From: Pedobacter sp. N36a
GTDB lineage: Bacteria > Bacteroidota > Bacteroidia > Sphingobacteriales > Sphingobacteriaceae
Assembly: GCF_014472395.1 (NCBI RefSeq)
Contig: NZ_JACSZW010000005.1
Span: forward strand, 372,001-436,000
DNA length: 64,000 bases
Direction: 5' to 3'
The translations under genes and the position numbers were made by a program. Below the pieces are notes generated by a model. That model was not told the DNA's origin. It worked only from the letters and a program-made list of their open reading frames with translations, and ran no database searches. Positions 18,028 to 27,150 of this stretch are shown piece by piece. The stretch's first letter is position 1; every line of letters starts with the position of its first letter.

Positions 18028-20472
18028 ATGGAAACCAGAAGAGATTTTATTAAAAAAGCCACCTTACTAACCGGCGCACTAGGTATGGCCGGAATGTTAC
18101 CGGCCTCCATCCAAAAGGCAATGGCCATTAACCCAAACGTAGGAAGCAGTTATTTAGATGCAGAACACGTGGTATTTCTAATGCAGGAAAACCGATCCTT
18201 TGACCATGCCTTTGGTACCTTAAAAGGAGTCCGGGGTTTTAATAACCCCAGAGCCATTACCCTACCTAACCAGTATCCGGTATGGCTGCAAAGCAATAAA
18301 AAAGGAGAAACTTATGCCCCCTTCCGCTTAAACATTAAAGACACCAAGGCTACCTGGATGAGCGCCCTGCCCCATTCTTGGGAAAACCAGGTCGATGCCC
18401 GTAACAACGGCCTTTATGATGGCTGGCTGGAAGCGAAAAGATCCGGCAATAAGGAATATGCAGATATGCCTTTAACCATGGGCTATTACAACCGCGAAGA
18501 CATTCCCTTTTACTATTCATTGGCAGATGCTTTTACCGTTTGCGACCATAACTTTTGCTCTATTTTAACCGGAACAAGTCCGAACAGATGTTTCTTCTGG
18601 ACAGGAAAAATCAGAGAAGAACAAAATGCAACTTCTACTGCGCACCATTCCAATGGGTATATCGATGGTTCAGAACGCATTTCATGGAGTACTTTTCCAG
18701 AACGCTTGTCGAAACATGAAGTAGATTGGAAAATATATCAGAATGAACTCAGTGTTGGTGTAGGCCTGGAAGATGAAGAAGAAAGCTGGCTGGCGAACTT
18801 CACCGATAACGACATGGAATTCTTTAAACAATACCATGTAAAAAGACATCCAGAACACCTGGTTTATCTCCGTAAAGCTAAAACTCAGCTGGAAAGTAAA
18901 CTAAAGGAAAAAGCAGATCCGAAACTTCAGAAGAAACTTGATTTTGTCAGCAAAGAAATCGAGTTTCTCGAACTTAATCCATTGGAAAAACTAAACCCTG
19001 AACAACAAGACCTGCATAATAGAGCCTTTGTCACCAATAGAAATGATCCGGATTTCCATACAGTGGAAACCCATACCTATAATGACAATGGTACCGAACG
19101 AACCGCTAAAATCCCAAAAGGTGATGTATTGCATCAATTCCGTGCGGATGTGGATGCTGGCAAACTGCCTACCGTATCCTGGCTAGTGGCCCCCTGCAAT
19201 TTCTCCGATCATCCTGGAGCCCCCTGGTATGGTGCCTGGTACCTATCCGAAGCCATGGACATCCTGACCAAAAACCCGGAGGTCTGGAAGAAGACCATCT
19301 TCATCCTTACCTACGATGAAAATGATGGCTATTTCGACCACTTGCCGCCATTTGTAGCGCCAAATCCGAAAGATGAAACTAAAGGGAAAATATCCAAATC
19401 ATTGGACAGCAGTGCAGAATACATTTACAAAGGTGAAAACAGCAAAAGAGAAAGTGCTGTAGGTCTCGGTTTCCGTGTACCAATGGTGGTGATTTCTCCC
19501 TGGTCAAGAGGTGGGTATGTCAATTCACAAACCTTTGACCACACTTCTTCCATTCAGTTTCTGGAACATTTCCTATCCCATAAAACTGGTCAGAAGATCC
19601 ATGAAGATAACATCAGCTCCTGGAGAAGAAGTCTCTGTGGTGATTTAACTTCGGTTTTCAGACCTTACAATGGCGAAAATATCCCTTTACCAAAAACAGT
19701 AGAAAGAATGCCTTTCTTAGAAGGGATTCACAAGGCTCAATTTGCGAAACTACCCAACAACTTCAAAAACCTGGATAGGGCCGCAATTGATGAAATCCTG
19801 AAAAACCCGATAGGCAATCCTAATTTACCAAAGCAGGAACCAGGGATCAAACCTGCAAATGCTATTCCGTATGAGCTATATGCACATGCAGGTTTAGATC
19901 CAGCAAGCAAACAGCTAAAAATCGACTTTACTGCTGGAACTAAGTTTTTTGGAGAAAAGGCAAAAGGCGCCGGTTTTATCGTTTATTCCGGAGATAAAAA
20001 CTGGGATTTTACGGTAGATGCAGGTGACACCATCGATTACCATTGGCCATTAGCCGATTTCAGCAAGCAAACTTACGACCTGAAAGTATATAGTGCGAAT
20101 GGCTTTTACCGCAGATATATCGGGAATGCCAATGATCCTAAAATCCTCATCTCCCTAAAGTATCAGGCAGAAAAAGAGGGCAGTAAACCGAATGGTCATG
20201 TGATGTTACACATCAGACGCCTGGCCAAAGGCAACCCGATTAAACTAGCCATAAAAGACAATAGCTATAAAAAACCGACGATCAACGCGGTGCTCAATAA
20301 AAGTCAGGAGGAAATCTTTATTCCAATCGAATTAAAAACAAGCCATAGCTGGTATGATTTTACCGTAACCACGGATGGAAACCAAACCTATAGCCAACAG
20401 TTTGCAGGACACGTAGAACATTCGAAAGAGAGTTTTACTGATCCTTTAATGGGGAATTTACATGCTTCATAA
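18028..20472 (+). CDS. Tat-exported phospholipase C, phosphocholine-specific type
   Basis: 814 residues. The Tat signal is METRRDFIKKATLLTGALGM. The phosphoesterase domain (about 45-560) carries the family landmarks: VVFLMQENRSFDHAFGTLKG, GTSPNRCFFWTG, FILTYDENDGYFDHLPPFVA, VPMVVISPWSRGGYVNSQTF and DHTSSIQFLE. Two C-terminal DUF756-like beta domains follow (about 610-715 and 725-805), as in Pseudomonas PlcN/PlcH. The enzyme splits the head group from phosphatidylcholine or sphingomyelin outside the cytoplasm and can supply phosphate. It is a single gene between two terminators, and I see no Pho-box I could defend. Confidence 0.93.
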   Translation: METRRDFIKKATLLTGALGMAGMLPASIQKAMAINPNVGSSYLDAEHVVFLMQENRSFDHAFGTLKGVRGFNNPRAITLPNQYPVWLQSNKKGETYAPFRLNIKDTKATWMSALPHSWENQVDARNNGLYDGWLEAKRSGNKEYADMPLTMGYYNREDIPFYYSLADAFTVCDHNFCSILTGTSPNRCFFWTGKIREEQNATSTAHHSNGYIDGSERISWSTFPERLSKHEVDWKIYQNELSVGVGLEDEEESWLANFTDNDMEFFKQYHVKRHPEHLVYLRKAKTQLESKLKEKADPKLQKKLDFVSKEIEFLELNPLEKLNPEQQDLHNRAFVTNRNDPDFHTVETHTYNDNGTERTAKIPKGDVLHQFRADVDAGKLPTVSWLVAPCNFSDHPGAPWYGAWYLSEAMDILTKNPEVWKKTIFILTYDENDGYFDHLPPFVAPNPKDETKGKISKSLDSSAEYIYKGENSKRESAVGLGFRVPMVVISPWSRGGYVNSQTFDHTSSIQFLEHFLSHKTGQKIHEDNISSWRRSLCGDLTSVFRPYNGENIPLPKTVERMPFLEGIHKAQFAKLPNNFKNLDRAAIDEILKNPIGNPNLPKQEPGIKPANAIPYELYAHAGLDPASKQLKIDFTAGTKFFGEKAKGAGFIVYSGDKNWDFTVDAGDTIDYHWPLADFSKQTYDLKVYSANGFYRRYIGNANDPKILISLKYQAEKEGSKPNGHVMLHIRRLAKGNPIKLAIKDNSYKKPTINAVLNKSQEEIFIPIELKTSHSWYDFTVTTDGNQTYSQQFAGHVEHSKESFTDPLMGNLHAS

Positions 20473-20480
20473 AATCTAAA

Positions 20481-20512
20481 AACCCCCTTAAATCAATAGA
20501 TTTAAGGGGGTT
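20481..20512. terminator. Bidirectional terminator between phospholipase and sensor stump
   Basis: A perfect 14-bp stem (AACCCCCTTAAATC / GATTTAAGGGGGTT) with the 4-nt loop AATA. Confidence 0.9.
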
Positions 20513-20523
20513 AAACATTATAA

Positions 20524-20982
20524 TTAAAACCTTATTTCATTACGGTCCGCAAGCATGGAAAGTATAATTTTATCGCTAATGCTATTCGGATTTTTAGGAT
20601 CAAAAGGAATGCGCTCAAAGGCATCTTGTTCTGGAATATACCTGTTCAATCCACTTTGAGTGCCGATCCACAGGTTTTGCTTTTTATCAGATAACAGCGC
20701 ATAAATATAATCCTCTGAGCTGATACTGGAAGGATCATCAGGATTGGTCCGGTAAATTTTAACCCTTCTCCCATCGTAACGGTTCAGGCAATCCCGGGTG
20801 CCAAACCACAGGTATCCCCTGCTATCTTTACAAATCGACAATACTGTGCTTTGAGACAATCCGTTCGTTACCGATAAATGATCAAAGGACAATTGGGCGA
20901 AAAAAAGTAAGAAAAAGCAATTGAGTATGATGGTCAGTAATACTCGTTTTACCAGTATATTTTGGTTAGTCAGTTTAGTCAT
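20524..20982 (-). pseudogene. Stump of a hybrid two-component system sensor
   Basis: 152 residues, against roughly 1300-1400 for a complete hybrid sensor. After an N-terminal hydrophobic segment (VLLTIILNCFFLLFFA) it has the standard opening of the beta-propeller sensor domain: FDHLSVTNGLSQSTVLSICK, then DSRGYLWFGTRDCLNRYDGR and QNLWIGTQSGLNRY, that is, two propeller blades. The frame then stops. Propeller remainder, YYY domain, kinase, receiver and AraC-type output are all absent downstream. Such sensors control polysaccharide loci in Bacteroidota, so this may be the former regulator of the locus beginning at 21380. Confidence 0.82.
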
Positions 20983-21379
20983 TTTCCGGTTTTTATATAC
21001 AAAATAAACCTACTGAACAAATCTAAATCAACAGCAGGATCCGGATCGCAAACCCTTGGAAAAACGATCCAGAAAAATTCTGATCGGTCAGTAATACCCT
21101 TAATTTTCGCGAAAGGTCAAATGGCAACCACTCCAATTTCGAGTAAAATAGAGATGACAATTAATTATTTTTTCAACTGAAATACAGCAATGAAAAATAA
21201 ATTGAATTAATCGTTTTAGACCAGTAAAACGATATTATCCTTAAAAAACAAACACTTAAATAACTAGCTATCAAAGGCTAACCCTTGCCCTAATTTTCAA
21301 AACCTTGTAGGAACTTACAAAATATTATTAATACATTAACATTTCTTTCGTTTAGTTCAATTCTTGTAAACATAGGGGT
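20983..21379. other. Intergenic region before the sigma gene of the second glycan locus
   Basis: About 400 bp without a credible gene. A sequence similar to the -35 half of the locus promoter (CTTACAAAA near 21315) is present, but no CGTCT follows at the right distance. The sigma gene itself therefore seems not to be driven by the same element. Confidence 0.5.
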
Positions 21380-21934
21380 ATGCATGATAAATTTTCTGAA
21401 TCAGAGCTTTGGGACAGCTTCAAATCCGGCGATAAGGACGCCTTCAAAGCGATCTATTACAAATACTACATGCTGCTTTACAAGTATGGCATAAAAACTT
21501 CTGCCGATACTGACCTTGCTGAAGATTGTTTACAGGATCTATTCTTAAAACTTTGGAAAAACAGGGATAATCTTGGAAACATCTGTTCCCTAAAAAGTTA
21601 CCTCTACCGTGCGTACATCCGTCTGTTATTTGAAGCCATCAGAAAATCAAGGCGGGAGATTAACCTGGCAGAACTGGACCACCCTCAGGAAGAAAGTAGT
21701 ATTGAAGAAAGCATCATCCAGCAGCAGAATCAGACCGCAGCAAACCTGCACCTACATCAGGCATTAAAACACCTGACCAAAAGACAGCGCCAGGTAATGC
21801 AGCTTCATTATTTTGAGGGCCTTTCCTATAAACAAATCGCAGAGATCCTACCTTTAAAATATCAGGCCATCCGCAATTGTGTGCATGAAGGGATTAAAGT
21901 ACTCCGCAAAAACATCGCCTCCAGGTCTGGATAG
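21380..21934 (+). CDS. ECF-type sigma-70 factor of the second glycan locus
   Basis: 184 residues. Region 2 is at about 25-65 (FKAIYYKYYMLLYKYGIKTS, DCLQDLFLKLWKNRDNL). Region 4 is at about 130-178 (LTKRQRQVMQLHYFEGLSYK, QIAEILPLKYQAIRNCVHEG). No anti-sigma gene follows directly; the only FecR in the locus is 5.2 kb downstream at 27151, with a transporter, kinase and lyase in between. Three copies of a shared promoter element in front of those transcripts suggest that this factor drives all of them. Confidence 0.93.
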   Translation: MHDKFSESELWDSFKSGDKDAFKAIYYKYYMLLYKYGIKTSADTDLAEDCLQDLFLKLWKNRDNLGNICSLKSYLYRAYIRLLFEAIRKSRREINLAELDHPQEESSIEESIIQQQNQTAANLHLHQALKHLTKRQRQVMQLHYFEGLSYKQIAEILPLKYQAIRNCVHEGIKVLRKNIASRSG

Positions 21935-21963
21935 CCTTTTAATAAAATTTATCAGAAAAACAT

Positions 21964-21989
21964 AGTACAAAATTCCCTGGGCCCCGTCT
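21964..21989 (+). promoter_or_regulatory. Putative ECF-sigma promoter A
   Basis: AGTACAAAA (21964-21972), 12 bp, CGTCT (21985-21989), 25 bp before the MFS transporter start. Both boxes and the spacing are identical to the elements at 24298 and 27093, while the spacers differ. CGTC is a typical -10 core for ECF sigma factors. Confidence 0.75.
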
Positions 21990-22013
21990 GTATCTTCATA
22001 AACCGATGAACCA

Positions 22014-23282
22014 ATGAAAAGAAACTACTTTGTACTAGGACTCATTTTACTGACATTCTTTGTCATCTCATTTCTAACCAACATCATTGGACCCCTGGTT
22101 CCTGATATCATCAGGAGCTTTTCTTTGAGCCTCACCACAGTAGCCTTACTCCCCTTTGCCTTTTTCATCGCTTACGGCGTCATGTCTATTCCTTCAGGAG
22201 TCCTCGTTGAAAAATACGGAGAGAAAAAGGTAATGTCCGCCGCCTTCTTTATTTCCTTTTTAGGCGCCATGCTTTTCGTATTTACACCCGGCTATTTCAG
22301 CTATATGTGTTCCCTTTTCCTGATTGGCGCAGGTATGGCCATGCTCCAGGTAGCCATCAACCCATTGCTTCGTGTGGCCGGAGGTGAAGAACACTTTGCT
22401 TTCAACTCGGTCCTGGCCCAATTCTTTTTTGGCCTCGCCTCTTTCCTAAGCCCCCTGGTCTATTCCTACCTAGTTCTCAATATTGGAAAGCCTGAAGGAG
22501 ATTACAGTCCCATCATCACTTTTTTCGAGTCGATCGTGCCGGCAGGACTACCATGGATCTCTCTATACTGGATTTTCGGTATCGTTTCTATTCTAATGGT
22601 AATTGTAATTGCTTTTATAAAAATTCCCAAAGTAGAATTGAAAGGTGATGAGAAGGTGGGCGGAATGGAAACCAATATCGCGCTCCTCAAAAATCCAACT
22701 GTCGGGCTTTACTTCCTGGCCATCTTCTGCTACGTAGGGTTGGAACAAGGGGTGGCCAACTGGATGTCGGAATTTCTAAACACTTACCATCAAATAGATC
22801 CTAAAACCGGTGGCGCAACCGCTGTATCCTGGTTTTGGGGCATGCTCACCATTGGTACCTTACTCGGTTTACTGCTCCTGAAATTTATCGACAGCAAAAA
22901 AGTACTGCTGCTATTTACCGCAGCAGCCATTATCAGTCTGGCTTTCGCATTATTTGGACCTGCTAATGTCGCGGTCTGGGCCTTTCCTATGATTGGTTTC
23001 TTCGCCTCAGTGATGTGGTCGATCATCATTTCACTGGCACTCAATTCCATGGACAAACACCACGGTGCTTTATCGGGTATCCTCATCACCGGAATTTGCG
23101 GTGGTGCAGTGCTCCCATTAATTATCGGCTGGATTGGAGATATGACCTCACTTAAAACCGGAATGGTGTTTATATTTGTGATGCTCGGTTATATATTAAG
23201 CCTTGGCTTTTGGGCAAAACCACTGGTACAAAATGAAACGATCTCCCTTAGAAAAAAGAAAATCATAACTGATGAACAGTAA
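22014..23282 (+). CDS. MFS sugar transporter (FucP/NagP-like)
   Basis: 422 residues with 12 predicted membrane helices. It starts within helix 1 (YFVLGLILLTFFVISFLTNI), keeps an MFS motif A-like loop (PSGVLVEKYGEKKV) and the FucP-type stretch LFLIGAGMAMLQVAINPLLR. The Glu/Asn-rich helix 7 entry (YVGLEQGVANWMSEFL) is typical of Bacteroidota hexose or aminosugar permeases. It would carry the monosaccharide or small oligosaccharide released in the periplasm into the cytoplasm. It overlaps the ROK kinase gene by 11 bp, and promoter A precedes it. Confidence 0.88.
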   Translation: MKRNYFVLGLILLTFFVISFLTNIIGPLVPDIIRSFSLSLTTVALLPFAFFIAYGVMSIPSGVLVEKYGEKKVMSAAFFISFLGAMLFVFTPGYFSYMCSLFLIGAGMAMLQVAINPLLRVAGGEEHFAFNSVLAQFFFGLASFLSPLVYSYLVLNIGKPEGDYSPIITFFESIVPAGLPWISLYWIFGIVSILMVIVIAFIKIPKVELKGDEKVGGMETNIALLKNPTVGLYFLAIFCYVGLEQGVANWMSEFLNTYHQIDPKTGGATAVSWFWGMLTIGTLLGLLLLKFIDSKKVLLLFTAAAIISLAFALFGPANVAVWAFPMIGFFASVMWSIIISLALNSMDKHHGALSGILITGICGGAVLPLIIGWIGDMTSLKTGMVFIFVMLGYILSLGFWAKPLVQNETISLRKKKIITDEQ

Positions 23283-24114
23283 GATGCTGGTTGGCGTAGA
23301 CCTTGGAGGCACAAACGTGCGCTCTGGATTGGTAAGCGGACAGGAAATAACTAAAATAGACACTGACCGGATCCAATCCAAAAGTGATGAATCCACAGTC
23401 ATCAAACAGGTGATCAGTTCGATTAGTAAGGTCATGAACCCCAAAGTAGAAGCCATTGGCATCGGTGTTCCTGGTATTCTGGATACCAAAGAAGGCATTG
23501 TTTATGATGTCCAAAATATCCCTTCCTGGAAAGCAGTGCCATTAAAGGCCATTCTGGAAGATCGGTTCCAGGTTCCCGTCCTCATGAACAACGATGCCAA
23601 TTGCTTTGCTGCCGGAGAGTGGCATTACGGCATGGGCAAGAAAAAAAACAACCTGACCGGTCTCATTCTCGGTACTGGTGTAGCAGCAGGCATCATCTGC
23701 GACGGCAAACTTTATGAAGGCCGTAACTGCGGTGCCGGTGAATTCGGAATGATCCCCTATCTCGAGCATAACTATGAGTTCTACTGCAGCGGCAATTTCT
23801 TCAGCCATTTCCACCAAAGTTCTGGTGAAGAAATGTATAAAAGAGCGGACAGTGGGGAGCTTGCTGCCTTGCAGATTTTCCAGGAATATGGGAAACACCT
23901 CAGCTGGCTGATAAAAACCATACTCTATGCCGTAGATCCAGAAATGATCGTGATGGGCGGATCAGTAAGCAAAGCATTCCCATTTTTCCGCGCTACCTTA
24001 TGGGCAGAATTACAGGACTTTCCTTATCAGCCAGTGATCAAGAACATCCAGATTACCCCTTCAGAGACAGAAAACATTGCCATTCTCGGAGCTGCCGCAT
24101 TATTTTTTAATTAG
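23272..24114 (+). CDS. ROK-family sugar kinase without the zinc motif
   Basis: 280 residues. Phosphate 1 motif VGVDLGGTNVRSG (residues 7-19), sugar-binding NNDANCFAAGEW, phosphate 2 LGTGVAAGII, and GAGEFGM where most ROK kinases have GAGEIGH. The usual H plus CGCGxxGC zinc-binding cluster is replaced by YLEHNYEFYCSGNFF, with one Cys and no zinc ligand set. It phosphorylates a hexose or aminosugar at C6 or C1, presumably the sugar brought in by the overlapping transporter. Some Bacteroidota ROK proteins lack zinc, so loss of activity need not follow. Confidence 0.87.
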   Translation: MNSKMLVGVDLGGTNVRSGLVSGQEITKIDTDRIQSKSDESTVIKQVISSISKVMNPKVEAIGIGVPGILDTKEGIVYDVQNIPSWKAVPLKAILEDRFQVPVLMNNDANCFAAGEWHYGMGKKKNNLTGLILGTGVAAGIICDGKLYEGRNCGAGEFGMIPYLEHNYEFYCSGNFFSHFHQSSGEEMYKRADSGELAALQIFQEYGKHLSWLIKTILYAVDPEMIVMGGSVSKAFPFFRATLWAELQDFPYQPVIKNIQITPSETENIAILGAAALFFN

Positions 24115-24137
24115 AAAACAGAACATTCTATTCCTAC

Positions 24138-24177
24138 CAAAGCGAAGGGTTCTTTTTAGGGAATTTCCTTCGCTTTG
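24138..24177 (+). terminator. Hairpin after the ROK kinase gene
   Basis: CAAAGCGAAGG (24138-24148) pairs perfectly with 24167-24177. There is no T run after the stem, so termination strength is uncertain. The next 120 bp lead to promoter B. Confidence 0.6.
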
Positions 24178-24297
24178 ATCATTTCCACCCTTTTCAATAA
24201 GCATCTGCAGGTAAGTCCTACCATAGAATAACCACTATAAATAATAACATTTAATCCCAGCATAAATCGCGGACTATAAGAAAAACCAAATAAATAC

Positions 24298-24323
24298 AGT
24301 ACAAAATCAAAACTGCCCCGTCT
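24298..24323 (+). promoter_or_regulatory. Putative ECF-sigma promoter B
   Basis: AGTACAAAA (24298-24306), 12 bp, CGTCT (24319-24323), 106 bp before the lyase gene. Identical boxes and spacing to promoters A and C. The leader of about 100 nt downstream contains no obvious gene. Confidence 0.75.
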
Positions 24324-24428
24324 TATCAAGAAACAAACCTATCCACAGCTAAAACCAACCTGAGCCTTGTCGATTACTTAAAACGTAAGGAATAATCTTA
24401 GGATAGCTGAAAACCGATAAAAACCAAT

Positions 24429-27080
24429 ATGCCAATGAAAAAGCTAAGCCAAACCTTCCTTACCTTATCCTTGCTCCTCCTGGTCCAATTCACTGCAATT
24501 GCAGCAGAACGAATCCCGTTAAAAGTTGAAAAACACCAGGAAGGTGCCCCAATTACCATGGGAATCCCCATTCCAATCGGCGCCCTGTATTCTCCAGACC
24601 ATGTCCGCCTGCTCAATAAACAAGGCAAAGAAATCCCTTCCCAAATCACAGAAGTCAACAACTGGATGCCCGTTAACAACAGCATCAAATGGATCTGGGT
24701 ATTCTTCTTTACCGATGCCAGCGACAATTACACCCTGGAATACGGCAGTGATGTCAAAAGAGAATCCTTTAAAGGTGATCGTGTAGTGATCAGAAACGTG
24801 CAGCCAATGGGCAGCTATACGGAAGTCAGCACCGGACCATTGAACTTCAAAATCAAGAAAGACAATGGAGGGTTCTTTGAAACCGTACAGCTAGACACCG
24901 ATAAAAACGGTTTTAACGCCTCAGACATCATCGCTGAAGGCGCGAAAGACCGAGGTTCCTTCCTCGACCTGCTCGATCAGGCAGGAATAGATAAATCCAA
25001 AGCCATCATCACCAGAAGCGTGATCGAAAAAGGCTCCGGACCACTGCATGGCATCATCCGCCTCGAAGGAGAATACCGCTACAACAGAAAAGACAACAAC
25101 CCTGCGCCATTCGTGCTCAGAGTCCATGTCTATGCTGGAAAATCTTATGTTAAAGTGTTGCATACCTTTGTCTACACCGGCGTTCCGGATCAGCATGAAA
25201 TCAAAAAAGGAGAACATGCCAGGATCGCTACGCAAAGCAAAGACATCCTTTCAGAAGAAGAAAGCAGCGATAAAGGCTGGTCTAAACCAAACGATCGGAT
25301 TGCAGGAACAGGCTTCTCCCTCAATTACAAATTAAACGGTGCCATCTCCTACAAAGTGGGTTATAAAGATGGTAAATGGTGGGAAAATCCAGCGGAAAAA
25401 GTATACGAGTTCTCCGGAAATGGCACACAGAAGACCTCTCTATTCCAAACAGGCCCGAAACCAAACAAAGTAGCTCCGGTACCGGAATCTACGGATACCA
25501 AAAGAATTGAAGGCTTCTCTGCCAGCTTAACCACCGACAATAAGGAGCAGTTAAAAACCGCCAAAGCCAGTGGTTGGATGGACATCAGTGATAAAAAATG
25601 GGGCATTGCCATCGGCATCAAACATTTCTTTGAAGAGTACCCTAAAGAACTGAACATCATCGCAGAGGAGCAGCTGGCTACCGCCTATTTATGGTCGCCG
25701 CAAGCAGGGCCGATGAGCTTTGCAAGGGACACCAACGCACCAGATGATGGAATATTAGGGAATTTCGCACAAGGATTGGCTAAAACCAGCGAACTGGTTT
25801 ATTACTTCCATGATGCCAGTGTGAGTACCTCTGCCATTCAAAAATCACTGAATTATTTCCTGGATCCACCGGTAGCACATGCCGCTCCGCAAGCCTATGC
25901 CCTGTCGAAAGTTTTCGGATCCTTCTCCCCTCACAATACCACATTCTCTGAGTTTGAGCGTGGAATGGACTATAAGTTCGACTGGATGTTCTTCAACCAA
26001 AACTGGGCGCCATGGTATGGCATGTTTGAACATGGTGATTTTAAAAATTACTATATCAATAACAAATGGGAAATGTGGGCAAACAACGAACCTGCACAGG
26101 ACTATATGTTATGGATGCAATTCATGAGAACTGGTGATCCGAGGTTTTACAATGCTGCACAGGCGATGAGCAGACATACCATGGATGTCGACAATATCCA
26201 TTGGCCAAAGAAACCGGTTTACCATGGAGATACCAACCCTGTCCTCGATTACCTGCAAAGCAAAGAAGCACCAGATAACACCACTCCCTACCTGGGCATC
26301 GGAAAAAGACATGGCGATCAGCATTGGTCGGCAGTACTGAGCGCACACGTATGGGTACAGGGATGGCTGGCAGATTACTACCTGACCGGAGACCACAGAG
26401 GTTTAGAAATCGCGCGTCAAACCGCAGATACCTATGTGAAACGCATCTGGGGCGATCATGACCTGATGGGACGCCGTCTATATCTATCTGTATGGAACAT
26501 GACCGAAGTCTACGATGCCACCAAAGATGAAGCCTACCTAACCGATCTGAAAGACCGCATCAAACACATGTTAGACCTGCAAAACGGAACTGAGCAAAAT
26601 AGCAGTCTGGTGGTAGACCGTTACGGTTATTCCCAGGTATATGCCTCACAAGGCCTCAGCAAATATTACCGGATCACCCGCGATGAAAAAATAAAACAGG
26701 CACTCATCACCCATGCCCGTTCGGTAAGAGACAACGAGCCGATCGCCTACTTCATGGAGTCTTACCTGTCTTCTATACACAGCCTACTGATCGGTTACGA
26801 GTTCAGTAAAGATCAAAGCTTTATGGACAGAGCCCTGGAACGTGCAGCAGTACTAAAAACTGATTTGACTACGGTTAAGTTCGACAATAATGCGACACAA
26901 AAACAACTCGCCGAAACCTTGTTAAAAGTGAGCCACCTCCCTCAGGATCCAGAAAAAGAATATGCAGAATGGGATGTCAGAAACGGTCTTCGGGTATTCG
27001 GCTGGACACATGCTTACAATGTTCCTTACCTGCTTTACTGGTTAAGAAGTGAAGAACCACAAAAGTCAATCAAAAAATAA
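24429..27080 (+). CDS. Putative secreted polysaccharide lyase (YetA / RGLX-like)
   Basis: 883 residues; Met3 is the likelier start. Signal peptide 1-26 (ending AIAA). Residues about 30-110 look like the N-terminal RIFT-barrel seen in YetA and fungal exo-rhamnogalacturonan lyase RGLX (GAPITMGIPIPIGALYSPDH, then EIPSQITEVNNWMPVNNSIK). The C-terminal half (about 470-870) is rich in Trp/Tyr and His (NQNWAPWYGMFEHGDF, HGDQHWSAVLSAHVWVQGWL), like an alpha/alpha toroid active-site groove. This fits cleavage of an acidic polysaccharide, but the substrate is inference and I cannot assign a numbered family with certainty. Promoter B lies upstream, and the adjacent SusC/D pair would import the products. 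Confidence 0.72.
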   Translation: MPMKKLSQTFLTLSLLLLVQFTAIAAERIPLKVEKHQEGAPITMGIPIPIGALYSPDHVRLLNKQGKEIPSQITEVNNWMPVNNSIKWIWVFFFTDASDNYTLEYGSDVKRESFKGDRVVIRNVQPMGSYTEVSTGPLNFKIKKDNGGFFETVQLDTDKNGFNASDIIAEGAKDRGSFLDLLDQAGIDKSKAIITRSVIEKGSGPLHGIIRLEGEYRYNRKDNNPAPFVLRVHVYAGKSYVKVLHTFVYTGVPDQHEIKKGEHARIATQSKDILSEEESSDKGWSKPNDRIAGTGFSLNYKLNGAISYKVGYKDGKWWENPAEKVYEFSGNGTQKTSLFQTGPKPNKVAPVPESTDTKRIEGFSASLTTDNKEQLKTAKASGWMDISDKKWGIAIGIKHFFEEYPKELNIIAEEQLATAYLWSPQAGPMSFARDTNAPDDGILGNFAQGLAKTSELVYYFHDASVSTSAIQKSLNYFLDPPVAHAAPQAYALSKVFGSFSPHNTTFSEFERGMDYKFDWMFFNQNWAPWYGMFEHGDFKNYYINNKWEMWANNEPAQDYMLWMQFMRTGDPRFYNAAQAMSRHTMDVDNIHWPKKPVYHGDTNPVLDYLQSKEAPDNTTPYLGIGKRHGDQHWSAVLSAHVWVQGWLADYYLTGDHRGLEIARQTADTYVKRIWGDHDLMGRRLYLSVWNMTEVYDATKDEAYLTDLKDRIKHMLDLQNGTEQNSSLVVDRYGYSQVYASQGLSKYYRITRDEKIKQALITHARSVRDNEPIAYFMESYLSSIHSLLIGYEFSKDQSFMDRALERAAVLKTDLTTVKFDNNATQKQLAETLLKVSHLPQDPEKEYAEWDVRNGLRVFGWTHAYNVPYLLYWLRSEEPQKSIKK

Positions 27081-27092
27081 TCACAATTATAC

Positions 27093-27118
27093 AGTACAAA
27101 ACCAAAAACACAGCGTCT
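27093..27118 (+). promoter_or_regulatory. Putative ECF-sigma promoter C
   Basis: AGTACAAAA (27093-27101), 12 bp, CGTCT (27114-27118), 33 bp before fecR. Identical boxes and spacing to promoters A and B. It would drive the fecR-susC-susD-deacetylase transcript. Confidence 0.75.
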
Positions 27119-27150
27119 TAGCGTAAAACAACACATCATCTCCACACAAA

